Translations under genes and position numbers: made by a program
Shown: positions 50,387-59,178 of the stretch, piece after piece
Layout of the letters: each line of letters opens with the position of its first letter
Numbering within the stretch: the stretch's first letter is position 1
Notes under the pieces: generated by a model
The model's database searches: none
Seen by the model: the letters and a program-made list of their open reading frames with translations, nothing else
Told to the model about the DNA's origin: nothing
Origin: Larkinella soli
Lineage (GTDB): Bacteria; Bacteroidota; Bacteroidia; Cytophagales; Spirosomataceae
Direction: 5' to 3'
Assembly: GCF_003703975.1 (NCBI RefSeq)
Contig: NZ_ML112622.1
Coordinates: forward strand, 63,971 to 127,970
DNA: 64,000 bases

Positions 50387-50473
50387 GTCATCCCGAGGAA
50401 CGAGGGATCTTGCGGCTGAATGCTCCATCTGACCGGGCGCCGAAGCATAGGATCCCTCCTGCGTCGGGATGAC
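50387..50473. repeat. GTCATCCCG palindromic repeat
   Basis: GTCATCCCGAGGAACGAGGG on the left and CCCTCCTGCGTCGGGATGAC on the right form an imperfect long inverted repeat with inner GGATC/GATCC. Partial copies flank it (GTCATCCCGGCCCC at about 50368; TTGGATGACAAAGCGG at about 50480). Similar elements are widespread in bacterial genomes. The stretch 50177-50554 holds nothing else. Confidence 0.7.
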
Positions 50474-50554
50474 AAACCGGTTGGATGACAAAGCGGTCGG
50501 GATGGTAAAACGGTTCCCCAAATCACCTTTAAGGGCATGTCTGATCAAGGGCAA

Positions 50555-50674
50555 TTACATGGGTAATAGGTCTTTAAGATATTTCTGCCGATAGTCCTCC
50601 CGCGTTCCTTTTATCGCCTGCGCTCCATACCGGGCTAACGTCTCGTCACTGACAGGGACTTGAAGGATCGCCAT
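50555..50674 (-). CDS. Possible 39-aa small protein
   Basis: An ATG at 50674 opens MAILQVPVSDETLARYGAQA and ends in RQKYLKDLLPM. The start resembles VapB-like or other short antitoxins (beta strand, then DETLxxYG helix). There is no partner gene. It may be a remnant of a longer protein. Weakly supported. Confidence 0.35.
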   Translation of the reverse strand: MAILQVPVSDETLARYGAQAIKGTREDYRQKYLKDLLPM

Positions 50675-50734
50675 AAGGTTTGTTTTCTCAAAGATAACGA
50701 TTCCGATAGCGGATTTGTCATTTCCTCAGCCGGC

Positions 50735-51970
50735 TCAGTGGAAAAAGAAGTATCCCAGGGCGATGCCGGCGACGACGCCCGCAAAGTCGGCGATCAGGCC
50801 GGCGACGATGGCGTAGCGCGTCTTCCTGATCCCGACCGACCCGAAATACAGCGCCACGATGTAGAACGTCGTTTCGGCCGCCCCCTGGAAGATACATGAC
50901 AGCCGGCCGACGAACGAATCGGGGCCGAACTGCTTCATGGCGTCGATCATCAGCGCCCGCGACGCGCTCCCGCTCAGGGGCCGCATCAGAGCCACCGGCA
51001 GGGCATCCGTGAAATCGGTATTGACGCCCGTCAGGCCGATGAGGAACTTCATGCCGTCGACGATGTAGGTCAGCGCCCCGGAGGTCCGGAAGGCACTGAT
51101 GGCCACCAGCATCCCGACCAGATAGGGAATGATCCGGACGGAGGTTTCGAAACCGCCCTTGGCGCCCTCGATGAAGGTGCTGAAAATATCGATTTTCTTC
51201 CGAAGCGCCCCCAGCAGAAAGGCGATGATGATGCAGAACAGAATGACGTTGCCGACCACTCTCGACACCTGCTCGATCTGCTCTTTGGGCAGGGAGGACA
51301 GGTACCACAGGATGAGCGCCAGAAAAGCCGTGATACCGCCCAGCCAGCCCAGCACCAGCCCGTTGAACAGATTGATGCGCTGTTTGAGGGCCACGATGAA
51401 CATACTGAACACGGTGGCCACATACGTGCCGATCAGGCAGGGAATGAAAATGTCGGAAGGGTTGGTGGCTCCCAAGATGGCCCGCTGGGCCATGACCCCC
51501 AGCGGCACGATGGTCAGGCCGGAAGTGTGCAGCACCAGAAACATGATCTGGGCGTTGGAGGCCGTTTCCTTATCGGGGTTCAGTTCCTGAAGGCTCTGCA
51601 TGGCCCGCAGCCCGAAGGGCGTCGCGGCATTGTCCAGCCCGAGCATATTGGCCGAGAAGTTCATGATCATCTGGCCGTTGGCGGGGTGGTTTCTGGGTAC
51701 CTCCGGAAAAAGCTGATTAAAAAACGGACCGATGATGCGGGCCAGAAAGTTGATGGCACCGGCTTTTTCGCCCAGGTTCAGCAAGCCCAGAAAAAAGGTC
51801 ATGACGCCCGCCAGCGGCAGGGCAATATCCATTACCGCGCTTTTGGATGAGTCGAACAGGCCCTCGATGACGGTCTTGAAGATTTCGGTATCGCCCAGAA
51901 ATATCAGTTTGAAGAGAGCGATTACAAAAGCAATGATAAAAAAAGCTACCCAGATATAGTTAAGGGCCAT
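50735..51970 (-). CDS. Nucleoside-recognition domain membrane protein (SpmA-SpmB fusion)
   Basis: A 411-residue inner-membrane protein from the ATG at 51970 (MALNYIWVAFFIIAFVIALFKL). The first half matches SpmA (VMTFFLGLLNLGEKAG...FPEVPRNHPANGQMIMNFSANMLGLDNAATPFGLRAM). The second half matches SpmB (IDIFSTFIEGAKGGFETSVRIIPYLVGMLVAISAFRTSG, then MRPLSGSASRALMIDAM). Bacteroidota carry the two as one chain. Their role outside sporulation is unknown; transport of a nucleoside-like or wall-linked compound is proposed for such Gate-type domains. The frame upstream to 52162 lacks membrane character and is rejected. Confidence 0.9.
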   Translation of the reverse strand: MALNYIWVAFFIIAFVIALFKLIFLGDTEIFKTVIEGLFDSSKSAVMDIALPLAGVMTFFLGLLNLGEKAGAINFLARIIGPFFNQLFPEVPRNHPANGQMIMNFSANMLGLDNAATPFGLRAMQSLQELNPDKETASNAQIMFLVLHTSGLTIVPLGVMAQRAILGATNPSDIFIPCLIGTYVATVFSMFIVALKQRINLFNGLVLGWLGGITAFLALILWYLSSLPKEQIEQVSRVVGNVILFCIIIAFLLGALRKKIDIFSTFIEGAKGGFETSVRIIPYLVGMLVAISAFRTSGALTYIVDGMKFLIGLTGVNTDFTDALPVALMRPLSGSASRALMIDAMKQFGPDSFVGRLSCIFQGAAETTFYIVALYFGSVGIRKTRYAIVAGLIADFAGVVAGIALGYFFFH

Positions 51971-52088
51971 GTTACGGACTCGGTTTTCGTAGCAAAGTAG
52001 GCCGATTTTTGTTATTTCGCAACGGATTCCCTCCCGGCCGTACGGACGGCGGCCGGGGCACCCGGCGCAATCCCGCACCTTGAACAGA

Positions 52089-52751
52089 ATGAAAATCGGC
52101 TTCCTGCTCCTTTTACTCTCCTGCCAGTTGGTGACCGGGCAGACTCGAATCGAGCAGGCCATGATTCGCCAGGGGCTGGTCGACGTTCAGAAAATCGACC
52201 CGACCATCCTGGTGGATCTGAAGTACTCGACCGCCGATAACTTCATCGGAAAGGACGTGTATGGGGACCTTACCCATGCCTACCTCCAGCCGATGGCGGC
52301 TCAACGGCTCGCCCAGGCCGGCCGGTACCTCCGCCGGCAGAAACCCGGCCTCCGGCTGCTTGTCTATGATGCCGCCCGCCCCCAGACCGCCCAGTGGAAC
52401 CTCTGGAACGCCCTGCACCTGCCCGAAAAGCAACGCCGGAAATACGTCGCCGACCCACGCATAGGCTCCATCCACAGTTACGGCTGCGCCGTGGACCTGA
52501 CCCTCGCGACGGCGGACGGCAAACCGCTCGATATGGGTACCCCCTTCGATTTTTTCGGGGATCTGGCCTATCCCGAAAAGGAAGCCTCTCTGCTCAAGAC
52601 CGGCAAACTGACCCGCCCCCAGGTCGAAAACCGCCGTCTGCTGCGCTCGGTTATGCAGCAGGCCGGCTTCTCCCCCATCAAAACCGAATGGTGGCATTTC
52701 AACGCCCTGTCGAGGGAAAAGGCAAAACGGCAATACAAACGGGTGGAGTAA
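52089..52751 (+). CDS. ddpX: VanX-type D-alanyl-D-alanine dipeptidase (M15)
   Basis: A 220-residue exported zinc dipeptidase from the ATG at 52089, with a signal peptide ending LVTGQ. The VanX signature is complete: RLLVYDAARP, the zinc ligands in SIHSYGCAVDLTL (His and Asp), and EWWHF with the catalytic Glu and third ligand His. It splits D-Ala-D-Ala released from peptidoglycan so that the amino acids can be reused. Its presence does not imply vancomycin resistance, since no VanH/VanA ligase is nearby. Single gene. Confidence 0.92.
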   Translation: MKIGFLLLLLSCQLVTGQTRIEQAMIRQGLVDVQKIDPTILVDLKYSTADNFIGKDVYGDLTHAYLQPMAAQRLAQAGRYLRRQKPGLRLLVYDAARPQTAQWNLWNALHLPEKQRRKYVADPRIGSIHSYGCAVDLTLATADGKPLDMGTPFDFFGDLAYPEKEASLLKTGKLTRPQVENRRLLRSVMQQAGFSPIKTEWWHFNALSREKAKRQYKRVE

Positions 52752-52777
52752 TCGCCCAACCCCTAACTTCTCCGCCT

Positions 52778-53299
52778 TCACTCCCCGGCCCGAATGATTC
52801 CCTTTGTATCGTGCCTAAGGAGCCGTTCGAAGAGCTGGACGGTGGCTGCGGCATCGCCGTGAGCGCGGTGGCGGTGGGTGATCGGAATCTGGAGGCTGAG
52901 GCAGAGTTTGCCGAGGCTGTAGGAGGGCAGGCCGGGGAAAATCCGGCGGCTCAGCTGAACTGTGCAGAGTTTGTGGCGCTCGAAGGGCCGGCCGATCCAA
53001 GCAAATTCCTTCTTGAGAAAACCGTAGTCGAACGGGGCGTTGTGAGCAACAAAAACCGCCCCCTCCGTGACGCGGGCGATGGCCTCGGCCACATCGGCAA
53101 AATCCGGGGCCTCCTGCACCATGGCGTCGGTAATGCCCGTCATGCGGCTGATGAACGGAGGAATGGGACAGCCGGGGTTAATCAGTGAGTGGAAACTATC
53201 GACCACCTGAAGGCCGTCGTGCCGGAAAACCGCCACATCCGTCAGCCGGGTCGGGCCGCCGATACCGCCCGTCGTTTCTACGTCGACAATGGAAAACAT
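52778..53299 (-). CDS. DEDDh 3'-5' exonuclease (DNA polymerase III epsilon-like)
   Basis: A 173-residue exonuclease-domain protein from the ATG at 53299. Motifs: Exo I VDVETTG (Asp, Glu), Exo II HNAPFDYGFL, Exo III HRAHGDAAAT with the His-Asp pair. There is no UvrC-like or helicase extension, so it is a stand-alone proofreading-type or RNase T-like exonuclease. Bacteroidota often lack a classical DnaQ, and proteins of this kind are candidates for the role; that is inference. Confidence 0.88.
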   Translation of the reverse strand: MFSIVDVETTGGIGGPTRLTDVAVFRHDGLQVVDSFHSLINPGCPIPPFISRMTGITDAMVQEAPDFADVAEAIARVTEGAVFVAHNAPFDYGFLKKEFAWIGRPFERHKLCTVQLSRRIFPGLPSYSLGKLCLSLQIPITHRHRAHGDAAATVQLFERLLRHDTKGIIRAGE

Positions 53300-53567
53300 A
53301 GGGCGCAAGATAGCACAGTTTCCGAAAGTTTAATAGATCGTTCACGGCCCCTTAACAGTAAGGCAATACCCAATGCCTACCTTTGTTTCAGCAATGGGAA
53401 AACGCAGTATCTCCTTCCATTTAAGCGTGTTCTCTCTTCATGTACATTGGGTATAAACAGGCAAAAGCGGGTCCGTTCAGTGGCTCGCTTTTCCTTTTTT
53501 CGATAAGATTTCAGGAAACAGGCCCCGGCAAATGGTTGTAAAGAAAAACCTGAATGGACAAGGAAAT

Positions 53568-54476
53568 ATGAATAGACGGGAAGCGCTATCTTCCATCGGG
53601 CTGTTGACCGGTCTGGCTCCGACCGACCTGGCAAATCCGCACCGCCGGAAGCGGGTCCTGCGGCTGGCGCACCTCACCGACGCCCACATGATGCCGCGCC
53701 GGAAAGCCGAGGAGTCGCTGGCGAAGTGTCTGCACCGGCTTCAGTCGATGAAAGACCGGCCGGCTTTCATTCTCAACGGGGGCGACGCCATCATGGATGC
53801 CCTTTCCCGGGATAAAAATACCGTAAAGAAGCAGTGGGACGTCTGGAACCGGATTCTCAAAGACGACAACTCGCTGCCGGTCTACCATTGCATCGGCAAC
53901 CACGACGTCTGGGGGTATGACGGCGGCAGGGAAGACCCGCTTTACGGCAAAGCCTGGGCTACCGAGCAACTGGGCCTCAGCAACCGGTATTACAGTTTCG
54001 ACCACAGCGGCTGGCATTTCGTGGTGCTGGACAGCACCCAGCCCAACGCGGAAGGCGGCTGGTATACGGCCCGGCTCGACGACGAGCAGCGCGACTGGCT
54101 GGAAAAAGACCTCCGGAAAACCGATGAGAAAAAGCCGGTGCTGATCCTGTCGCACATCCCGATCCTGTCGGCCTCGGTCTTCTACGACGACGAGGTGCAG
54201 AAAAACGGAAAATGGGAGATACCGGGCGGGTGGCTGCATACCGACGCGTCGGACCTGATCAGACTGTTCCATAAAAACCGGAACGTGAAAGTCTGCCTGA
54301 GCGGTCACATGCATCTGCTCGACCGCGTCGACTACAACGGCGTGACGTACCTCTGCGACGGGGCCGTCAGCGGCAACTGGTGGGACAGCGACGTCTACCA
54401 CGAAACCCGGGCCGGCTACGCCCTCATCGACCTCTTCAGCGACGGCTCCGTGGAACGCACCTACGTGATGTACTGA
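53568..54476 (+). CDS. Exported calcineurin-like metallophosphoesterase
   Basis: A 302-residue protein from the ATG at 53568, which begins with a Tat-like signal (MNRREALSSIGLLTGLA, twin Arg in NRRE). All metallophosphoesterase ligands are visible: LTDAH, NGGDAIMD, GNHDVWG, SHIP and SGHMHLLD. Such exported enzymes cleave phosphodiesters or phosphomonoesters with two metals. The substrate is unknown. It stands alone and converges on the beta-barrel gene. Confidence 0.9.
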   Translation: MNRREALSSIGLLTGLAPTDLANPHRRKRVLRLAHLTDAHMMPRRKAEESLAKCLHRLQSMKDRPAFILNGGDAIMDALSRDKNTVKKQWDVWNRILKDDNSLPVYHCIGNHDVWGYDGGREDPLYGKAWATEQLGLSNRYYSFDHSGWHFVVLDSTQPNAEGGWYTARLDDEQRDWLEKDLRKTDEKKPVLILSHIPILSASVFYDDEVQKNGKWEIPGGWLHTDASDLIRLFHKNRNVKVCLSGHMHLLDRVDYNGVTYLCDGAVSGNWWDSDVYHETRAGYALIDLFSDGSVERTYVMY

Positions 54477-54488
54477 CCGGGCCGGCCG

Positions 54489-55070
54489 TCATTTTTTCCT
54501 GTAGAAATTATAAACGATCGACGCCTGGAAGGTCCGGTTGTAGTATTTCACGGTGGGCGTACCGGAAATGTCGTTCAGGCCGTGGATGTAGCGCAGGTGC
54601 AGGCTGAACTTTTCGGCTAAATCCAGAAAATCGTAATGCACCCCGACCACGATGCCGAGGTCGTTCTTTTTGGCCGGGCCGTTGGTGCGGGTCGTGTTGA
54701 GCGCGTAGCTGAACTCAGGTCCGGCCTGGAACGTCAGCCCTTCCGTCGGGATATAACCGACCAGCAGCGGCAGACTCAGGTAATTGTAGTTGTTGCGGGT
54801 CACGCGGCCGGTCGTATATTCCTTGAATGAGCCGCCCTTCACCGAATACAGCGCTTCGGGCTGCAGCACGATCCGGTTGAGCCGGAGCCGGTACATCGCT
54901 CCGAGGTGAAAATCGTTCTTGAACCGGGAGTAAAACCGGGTCGGGCCGTCCTGAGCCGTTTTGGCGGAGTTGACCCCGGCCTTGACGCCGAAATGCCCCC
55001 CAACCTGGGCAAATGAAGAAAACGATGCGAGTAAAAACGCGGATAGAATGAAAATTCTGAATGTCGACAT
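54489..55070 (-). CDS. Small outer membrane beta-barrel protein
   Basis: A 193-residue protein from the ATG at 55070, with a signal peptide ending FSSFAQ, then the OMP_b-brl_2-type eight-strand barrel (VGGHFGVKAGVNSAK, LQPEALYSVKGGSF, NYLSLPLLVGYIPTEG, LGIVVGVHYDF) and an aromatic C-terminal strand (FQASIVYNFYRKK). The family is structural or of unknown function. Single gene. Confidence 0.88.
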   Translation of the reverse strand: MSTFRIFILSAFLLASFSSFAQVGGHFGVKAGVNSAKTAQDGPTRFYSRFKNDFHLGAMYRLRLNRIVLQPEALYSVKGGSFKEYTTGRVTRNNYNYLSLPLLVGYIPTEGLTFQAGPEFSYALNTTRTNGPAKKNDLGIVVGVHYDFLDLAEKFSLHLRYIHGLNDISGTPTVKYYNRTFQASIVYNFYRKK

Positions 55071-55183
55071 ACCGAATGAAGAAGGAACCGGCCGGTCCGG
55101 CATTCAATAACGAACCGACAGACAAATAACGGGAGAATTCCCTTTATCTGCTATCGGTCGCCAAAAACTTCATCGTGGAAGGA

Positions 55184-55387
55184 CTACTTCGTCAGGAAGC
55201 TCAGAATGGCCAGAATGGAGCCGACAATCCCCAGGAACTGAAGCAGCCCGACGAGGGACACCGTTTTACTCAGGTCGCTTTTGGCACTGGCTACTTCCCT
55301 GAGCAGGTCCTCCCGAACGTTGAACAGCTCATCGCGGGTCGCCAGATGGCGGATGTTTCGTTCGACGTTTCGCTCCACCCCGTTCAA
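55184..55387 (-). CDS. Small tail-anchored coiled-coil protein
   Basis: A 67-residue protein with an N-terminal heptad-like helix (RDELFNVREDLLREVASAKSDL) and one C-terminal membrane helix (VSLVGLLQFLGIVGSILAILSFLTK). The start is a TTG overlapping the yqgE stop (TTGA), or a GTG three codons later. Overlap with yqgE suggests cotranslation. It resembles phage holin-partner XhlA-like and similar small membrane proteins in layout only. Confidence 0.6.
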   Translation of the reverse strand: MNGVERNVERNIRHLATRDELFNVREDLLREVASAKSDLSKTVSLVGLLQFLGIVGSILAILSFLTK

Positions 55388-55941
55388 TTCAGCCGCGGGT
55401 CGACGGGGTAGTGGGACAGGACACGGTACTGACCGCCCATTCGGCGCAGGACGCCCCGCCAGAACTGGTCGGAGGGCGTATCGAAGATGAAACCCGCGTC
55501 GGTATGGCTGACGATCCAGGCATTCTGGGCCATTTCGTCGGCCAGCTGCCCGCCCGACCAGCCGGAATACCCGACAAAAAACCGGATGTCGTTCTCCTTC
55601 ACGGTGCCGGTGTTGATCAGTTGCCGGAGCTGATCGAAATTCCCGCTCCAGTACAGCCCGTCGGCCACCCGGATCGAGTCCTCGAGCGCGTCGCCCAGGC
55701 GGTGAATGTAGTGCAGCGTGTTCTGCTGCACCGGCCCGCCGACATACAGCGGGTAATCATGGTACAGCTCGTCGGTGAGAACATCGTTCAGCCGAACCTG
55801 GGCGATCTGGTTCAGGACCAGGCCGAAGGTGCCGTCTTCATTGTGTTCGCACACCAGGATGACACTCCGCTCAAAATTAGGATCGCCCAGAAACGGCTCG
55901 GCAATCAACAGACTTCCGTTCGTAACAGCTTGTGCGCCCAT
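55384..55941 (-). CDS. yqgE: YqgE/AlgH family protein
   Basis: A 185-residue soluble protein with the YqgE signature: GSLLIAEPFLGDPNFERSVILVCEHNEDGTFGLVLN at the start, YVGGPVQQNTLHYIH, and RFFVGYSGWSGGQLADEM. The family is broadly conserved and of unresolved function, with a proposed role in transcription control. Its stop overlaps the start of the tail-anchored small gene. Confidence 0.93.
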   Translation of the reverse strand: MGAQAVTNGSLLIAEPFLGDPNFERSVILVCEHNEDGTFGLVLNQIAQVRLNDVLTDELYHDYPLYVGGPVQQNTLHYIHRLGDALEDSIRVADGLYWSGNFDQLRQLINTGTVKENDIRFFVGYSGWSGGQLADEMAQNAWIVSHTDAGFIFDTPSDQFWRGVLRRMGGQYRVLSHYPVDPRLN

Positions 55942-56120
55942 ATATCTGCGATTCAGGTTGAAAAATCATTCCATTGCTCTATTTACGAAAGATTGGGTAT
56001 CTTACTAACGCTCCCACCCCGACAATTTTCGTAACACAATCTTAATACCAAAATAAGTAACCTAAATTATTCGAAAAAGAACTTTGGATGCGGCTGTAGC
56101 CGTGGTCAAAACACCAGATA

Positions 56121-56975
56121 ATGAGTATGCGGTCTGCCTTTTCGACTAACTATCATAGCCACAGCCATTTCTGCGACGGTGTCGGCACCCCGGAGGAACA
56201 GGTGCAGGGCGCTTTGCAGGCCGGGCTGCGGGCCTTCGGCTTTTCTTCCCACTGCCCCATGCCGTTCGACAACCGCTGGAGCATGAAGGCCGGCCGGCTG
56301 GACGATTACCTGCGGGAAACCGCGTCCCTGAAGGAAAAGTATGCCGGCAGCATCGAACTGTACACGGGGCTGGAAGTCGATTATATCCCGAACCGCGTCG
56401 GCCCTTCCACCTACCGCGACCGGCTGGACTATACCGTCGGGTCGGTTCATTACGTCGGCCTCGACGACGGCCGGCGGCCCTGGGAAATCGACGGCAGCCA
56501 GACGGTTTTCATGGACGGCCTGACCGAAGTCCATCAGGGTGATATTGAGACCGTTATCCGGCTATATTACGGATTGATCCGCGAAATGGTTGCGCATGAT
56601 CCGCCGGACATCGTCGGCCACCTGGACAAGATCAAGATCCAGAACGCGGGCCATGCCCTGTTCGATCCCTCGGCCGACTGGTACCGGTCGGAAGTGATCG
56701 CTACGCTGGACGCCGTCGCGTCGGCGGGCTGCATGGTGGAGGTCAATACCCGGGGGCTGTACAAGAAAGCACTGACGACCTACCCCGGCCCCGAGTGGCT
56801 GCCGACGATGCGGGAACGCAACATTCCGGTCGTGCTGAATTCCGACAGCCACCACCCGTCCGAAATCAGCGCCGGTTTCAGGCAGGCGGGTGCCTTCCTG
56901 CGCGAAGCCGGCTACAACACCGTCCGGGTGCTGCTCGACGGCCATTGGCAGGACAGCCCGATCGACCTTCCCTGA
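56121..56975 (+). CDS. hisJ: Histidinol-phosphatase, PHP type
   Basis: A 284-residue PHP-domain phosphatase. The metal ligands start with NYHSHSHFCDGVG; FSSHCPMPF, GLEVDYIP, SVHY and the late NSDSHHPSEI block complete the HisJ/HisK pattern. It releases phosphate from L-histidinol phosphate, the penultimate part of histidine synthesis, in the cytoplasm. No other his genes are nearby. It lies 57 bp before the DUF5690 transporter gene on the same strand. Confidence 0.88.
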   Translation: MSMRSAFSTNYHSHSHFCDGVGTPEEQVQGALQAGLRAFGFSSHCPMPFDNRWSMKAGRLDDYLRETASLKEKYAGSIELYTGLEVDYIPNRVGPSTYRDRLDYTVGSVHYVGLDDGRRPWEIDGSQTVFMDGLTEVHQGDIETVIRLYYGLIREMVAHDPPDIVGHLDKIKIQNAGHALFDPSADWYRSEVIATLDAVASAGCMVEVNTRGLYKKALTTYPGPEWLPTMRERNIPVVLNSDSHHPSEISAGFRQAGAFLREAGYNTVRVLLDGHWQDSPIDLP

Positions 56976-57032
56976 GGGAATCCAACCAAAAACCGCATCC
57001 GGATTTTCATTTTTATTCTGAACGGGCATCTC

Positions 57033-58325
57033 ATGAGCCAACCCGCTTTCCTAAAAAACCAGACGGTTTTCGTGCTTTTTGGAGCCACGGCGGCTTTCTG
57101 CACCTATGCCTGCATGTATGCCTTCCGAAAGGGCATCACGGCCGTCACCTTCGAAGGGATGAGTTACGCCGGTGTCAGCTATAAAATCTGGCTGATCACG
57201 GCCCAGGTCTTCGGCTATGCTCTCTCCAAGCGGATCGGCGTCAAGGTGGTGTCGGAGATGAAACCGGGCCGGCGGGCGCTGTATGTGCTGGGTTTTATCG
57301 GAATCGCCGAGCTGGCTCTCCTGGGCTTCGCCTTGATTCCGCCCCCCTACAATATCGTTTTCCTGTTTCTGAACGGCCTGCCGCTCGGGATGGTCTACGG
57401 CACCATGCTGGGATTTCTGGAAGGCCGCCGGCAGACCGACGGGCTGATTGCGGGCCTGACGGCCTCCTTCATCTTCGCGTCCGGCTTCGTCAAGACCGTG
57501 GCGCTGACGATCCGGCAGTCCTGGGGTATTTCGGAGTTCTGGCTGCCGTTCGTGACCGGGCTGCTGTTCGTGGTGCCGTTGCTGATTGCGGTCCGGATGA
57601 TGACGCTCCTGCCTCCGCCCACGGCCGAAGACCGCGCCCAGCGCACGGAACGCACCCCGATGAACCAGGCCGAACGGCGGCAGTTTCTTCAGACGTTTTC
57701 CTTCGGCCTGACGGTGCTGATCGTCTCCTACGTGCTGCTGTCGGCCTTCCGGGATTTCCGCGACAATTTCGCTCCCGAAATTCTTTCCTCCGTCGGCATC
57801 AGCGACCCCTCGGTTTTTACGCAGACGGAAACGACCGTGGCGGTGGGCATTCTGCTGCTGATGGGGGGTCTTCAACTGGTGAAGGATAATTTCAGGGCGT
57901 TCCGGCTCATCAACGGAGTGATGCTGCTGTCGGCGGTGCTGATCGGCGTCAGCACCTGGCTGTTCCGGCAGGGGGTGGTTTCTCCCGGCATCTGGTTCAC
58001 GCTGGTCGGTATGGGGTTGTACGGGGCTTATGTGCCCTGCAACGGCCTGTATTTCGAGCGGCTGGTAGCTTCCTTCCGGTATGTCAGCACCGTCGGGTTC
58101 ATCGTGACGCTGGCCGATTATTACGGCTATATGGGCAGCGTGGCGGTTCTGCTTTACAAGAACTTCGGCCAGCCGAACATCAGTTTCCTGGACTTTTTCG
58201 TGTATTCGGCCTATTTCATTGCCGTCGTCTACGGGCTGCTGGTGGTGCTTTCCTTCGGCTATTTCCGGCGACGGTATGAAAACCTGACGACCCGGGCGGT
58301 TTCCGAAAAGATCGACTCCCGTTAA
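57033..58325 (+). CDS. DUF5690 family MFS-like transporter
   Basis: A 430-residue membrane protein of about 12 helices. The N-terminal FVLFGATAAFCTYACMYAFRKGITA and LPLGMVYGTMLGFLEGRRQTDGL are characteristic of DUF5690, an MFS branch related to glycerol-3-phosphate-type permeases and typical of Bacteroidota. The substrate is unknown. It ends exactly one base before the stop of the convergent gene at 58326, so the two transcripts must overlap. Confidence 0.88.
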   Translation: MSQPAFLKNQTVFVLFGATAAFCTYACMYAFRKGITAVTFEGMSYAGVSYKIWLITAQVFGYALSKRIGVKVVSEMKPGRRALYVLGFIGIAELALLGFALIPPPYNIVFLFLNGLPLGMVYGTMLGFLEGRRQTDGLIAGLTASFIFASGFVKTVALTIRQSWGISEFWLPFVTGLLFVVPLLIAVRMMTLLPPPTAEDRAQRTERTPMNQAERRQFLQTFSFGLTVLIVSYVLLSAFRDFRDNFAPEILSSVGISDPSVFTQTETTVAVGILLLMGGLQLVKDNFRAFRLINGVMLLSAVLIGVSTWLFRQGVVSPGIWFTLVGMGLYGAYVPCNGLYFERLVASFRYVSTVGFIVTLADYYGYMGSVAVLLYKNFGQPNISFLDFFVYSAYFIAVVYGLLVVLSFGYFRRRYENLTTRAVSEKIDSR

Positions 58326-58832
58326 TTACACGGGCTCCGGTCGGCCGACGAAACGCAGGCCCCCGGCCGCGTTTTCAAGGGCGACCGGGTAAAACAGATA
58401 CCAGAGAAAGACGTGCAGCAGCGCGTCCGGCTCCTCCACTCCGGTCCGGATTCGGACCACGCAGCGTCCCTGGTCGGCTTCCAGCCCATAGGCCAGTACG
58501 GTCCGGCCCTGCTCGCGCAGATCCCATTCGGCCATGGGGTTATTCCAGATGACGAGTTCATATACCTTCTGCCGGAAGGTAACCTCCAGCGTGTTGGCAT
58601 ACCAGCGCGTCGGGCGGGCCAGGAGAACCGGAGCGCCGTCCGCTTCCCGCAGTTCGACGGCGGTCGACCAGAAACCGATCTGCTTCAGATGATAAGTCTG
58701 CCCGCCGATCCGGGCTTCGGCCTGCTGACCGAACGAATCCAGCCGGATGTCGAGCCGACCGAGGGGCTGGTTTCCATCGAGGATCGTGAAGGCGCCGTCG
58801 CCGGTTTGCCGCCACTGTTTCGTTGAATTCAT
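58326..58832 (-). CDS. Hypothetical protein
   Basis: A 168-residue soluble protein of repeated beta strands (GAFTILDGNQPLGRLDIRL, YHLKQIGFWSTAVELREADG, TLEVTFRQKVYELVIWNNP), which resembles a tubby/LURP-like barrel. I assign no function. No signal peptide. It converges head-on with the DUF5690 gene with zero spacing. Confidence 0.65.
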   Translation of the reverse strand: MNSTKQWRQTGDGAFTILDGNQPLGRLDIRLDSFGQQAEARIGGQTYHLKQIGFWSTAVELREADGAPVLLARPTRWYANTLEVTFRQKVYELVIWNNPMAEWDLREQGRTVLAYGLEADQGRCVVRIRTGVEEPDALLHVFLWYLFYPVALENAAGGLRFVGRPEPV

Positions 58833-59022
58833 TGCCTTGTGAATGGATGGTTAGCACTGCCAGTCTTCCGAACCGGCCAACAAAGAATATGTAAATTCCG
58901 GAAGTAATCCCATAGGTAAAAATTGATTTAACAATAAATTAAAACCCGGGCCTCCGCCGGATGCCTGCCCGGCATGGGTCGGGACAAACCGCCCTTTCAG
59001 AAGGTCCGGATGGCGGATACGT

Positions 59023-59063
59023 CGGCTGAAAAAGTAGGCTCGCTACTCCCCGTTTTTCAGCCG
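59023..59063. other. Long hairpin in the 58833-59120 gap
   Basis: CGGCTGAAAAA (59023-59033) pairs with TTTTTCAGCCG (59053-59063), with an inner GTAG/CTAC stem. No gene lies in this gap of about 290 bp between divergent-looking units. It could be part of a small RNA or a repeat relic. Confidence 0.45.
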
Positions 59064-59120
59064 CCCGCAGGAACTGTGTGACATCCTGCTGAGGCTGTAG
59101 GCGGCATCCGCACTCTTTTA

Positions 59121-59161
59121 AACGACGAAACCCCTCCCGGACCGGGAGGGGTTTCGTCGTT
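59121..59161. terminator. Terminator of pyk
   Basis: AACGACGAAACCCCTCCCGG and its inverse form a 20-bp perfect stem around a single A, 17 bp after the pyruvate kinase stop. Confidence 0.8.
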
Positions 59162-59178
59162 CCTGAAACCGTATGGGG

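Noticed and set aside
52089-52751. Vancomycin resistance from the VanX-like gene
   Set aside because: No VanH, VanA or regulator genes nearby; wall recycling is the simpler role.
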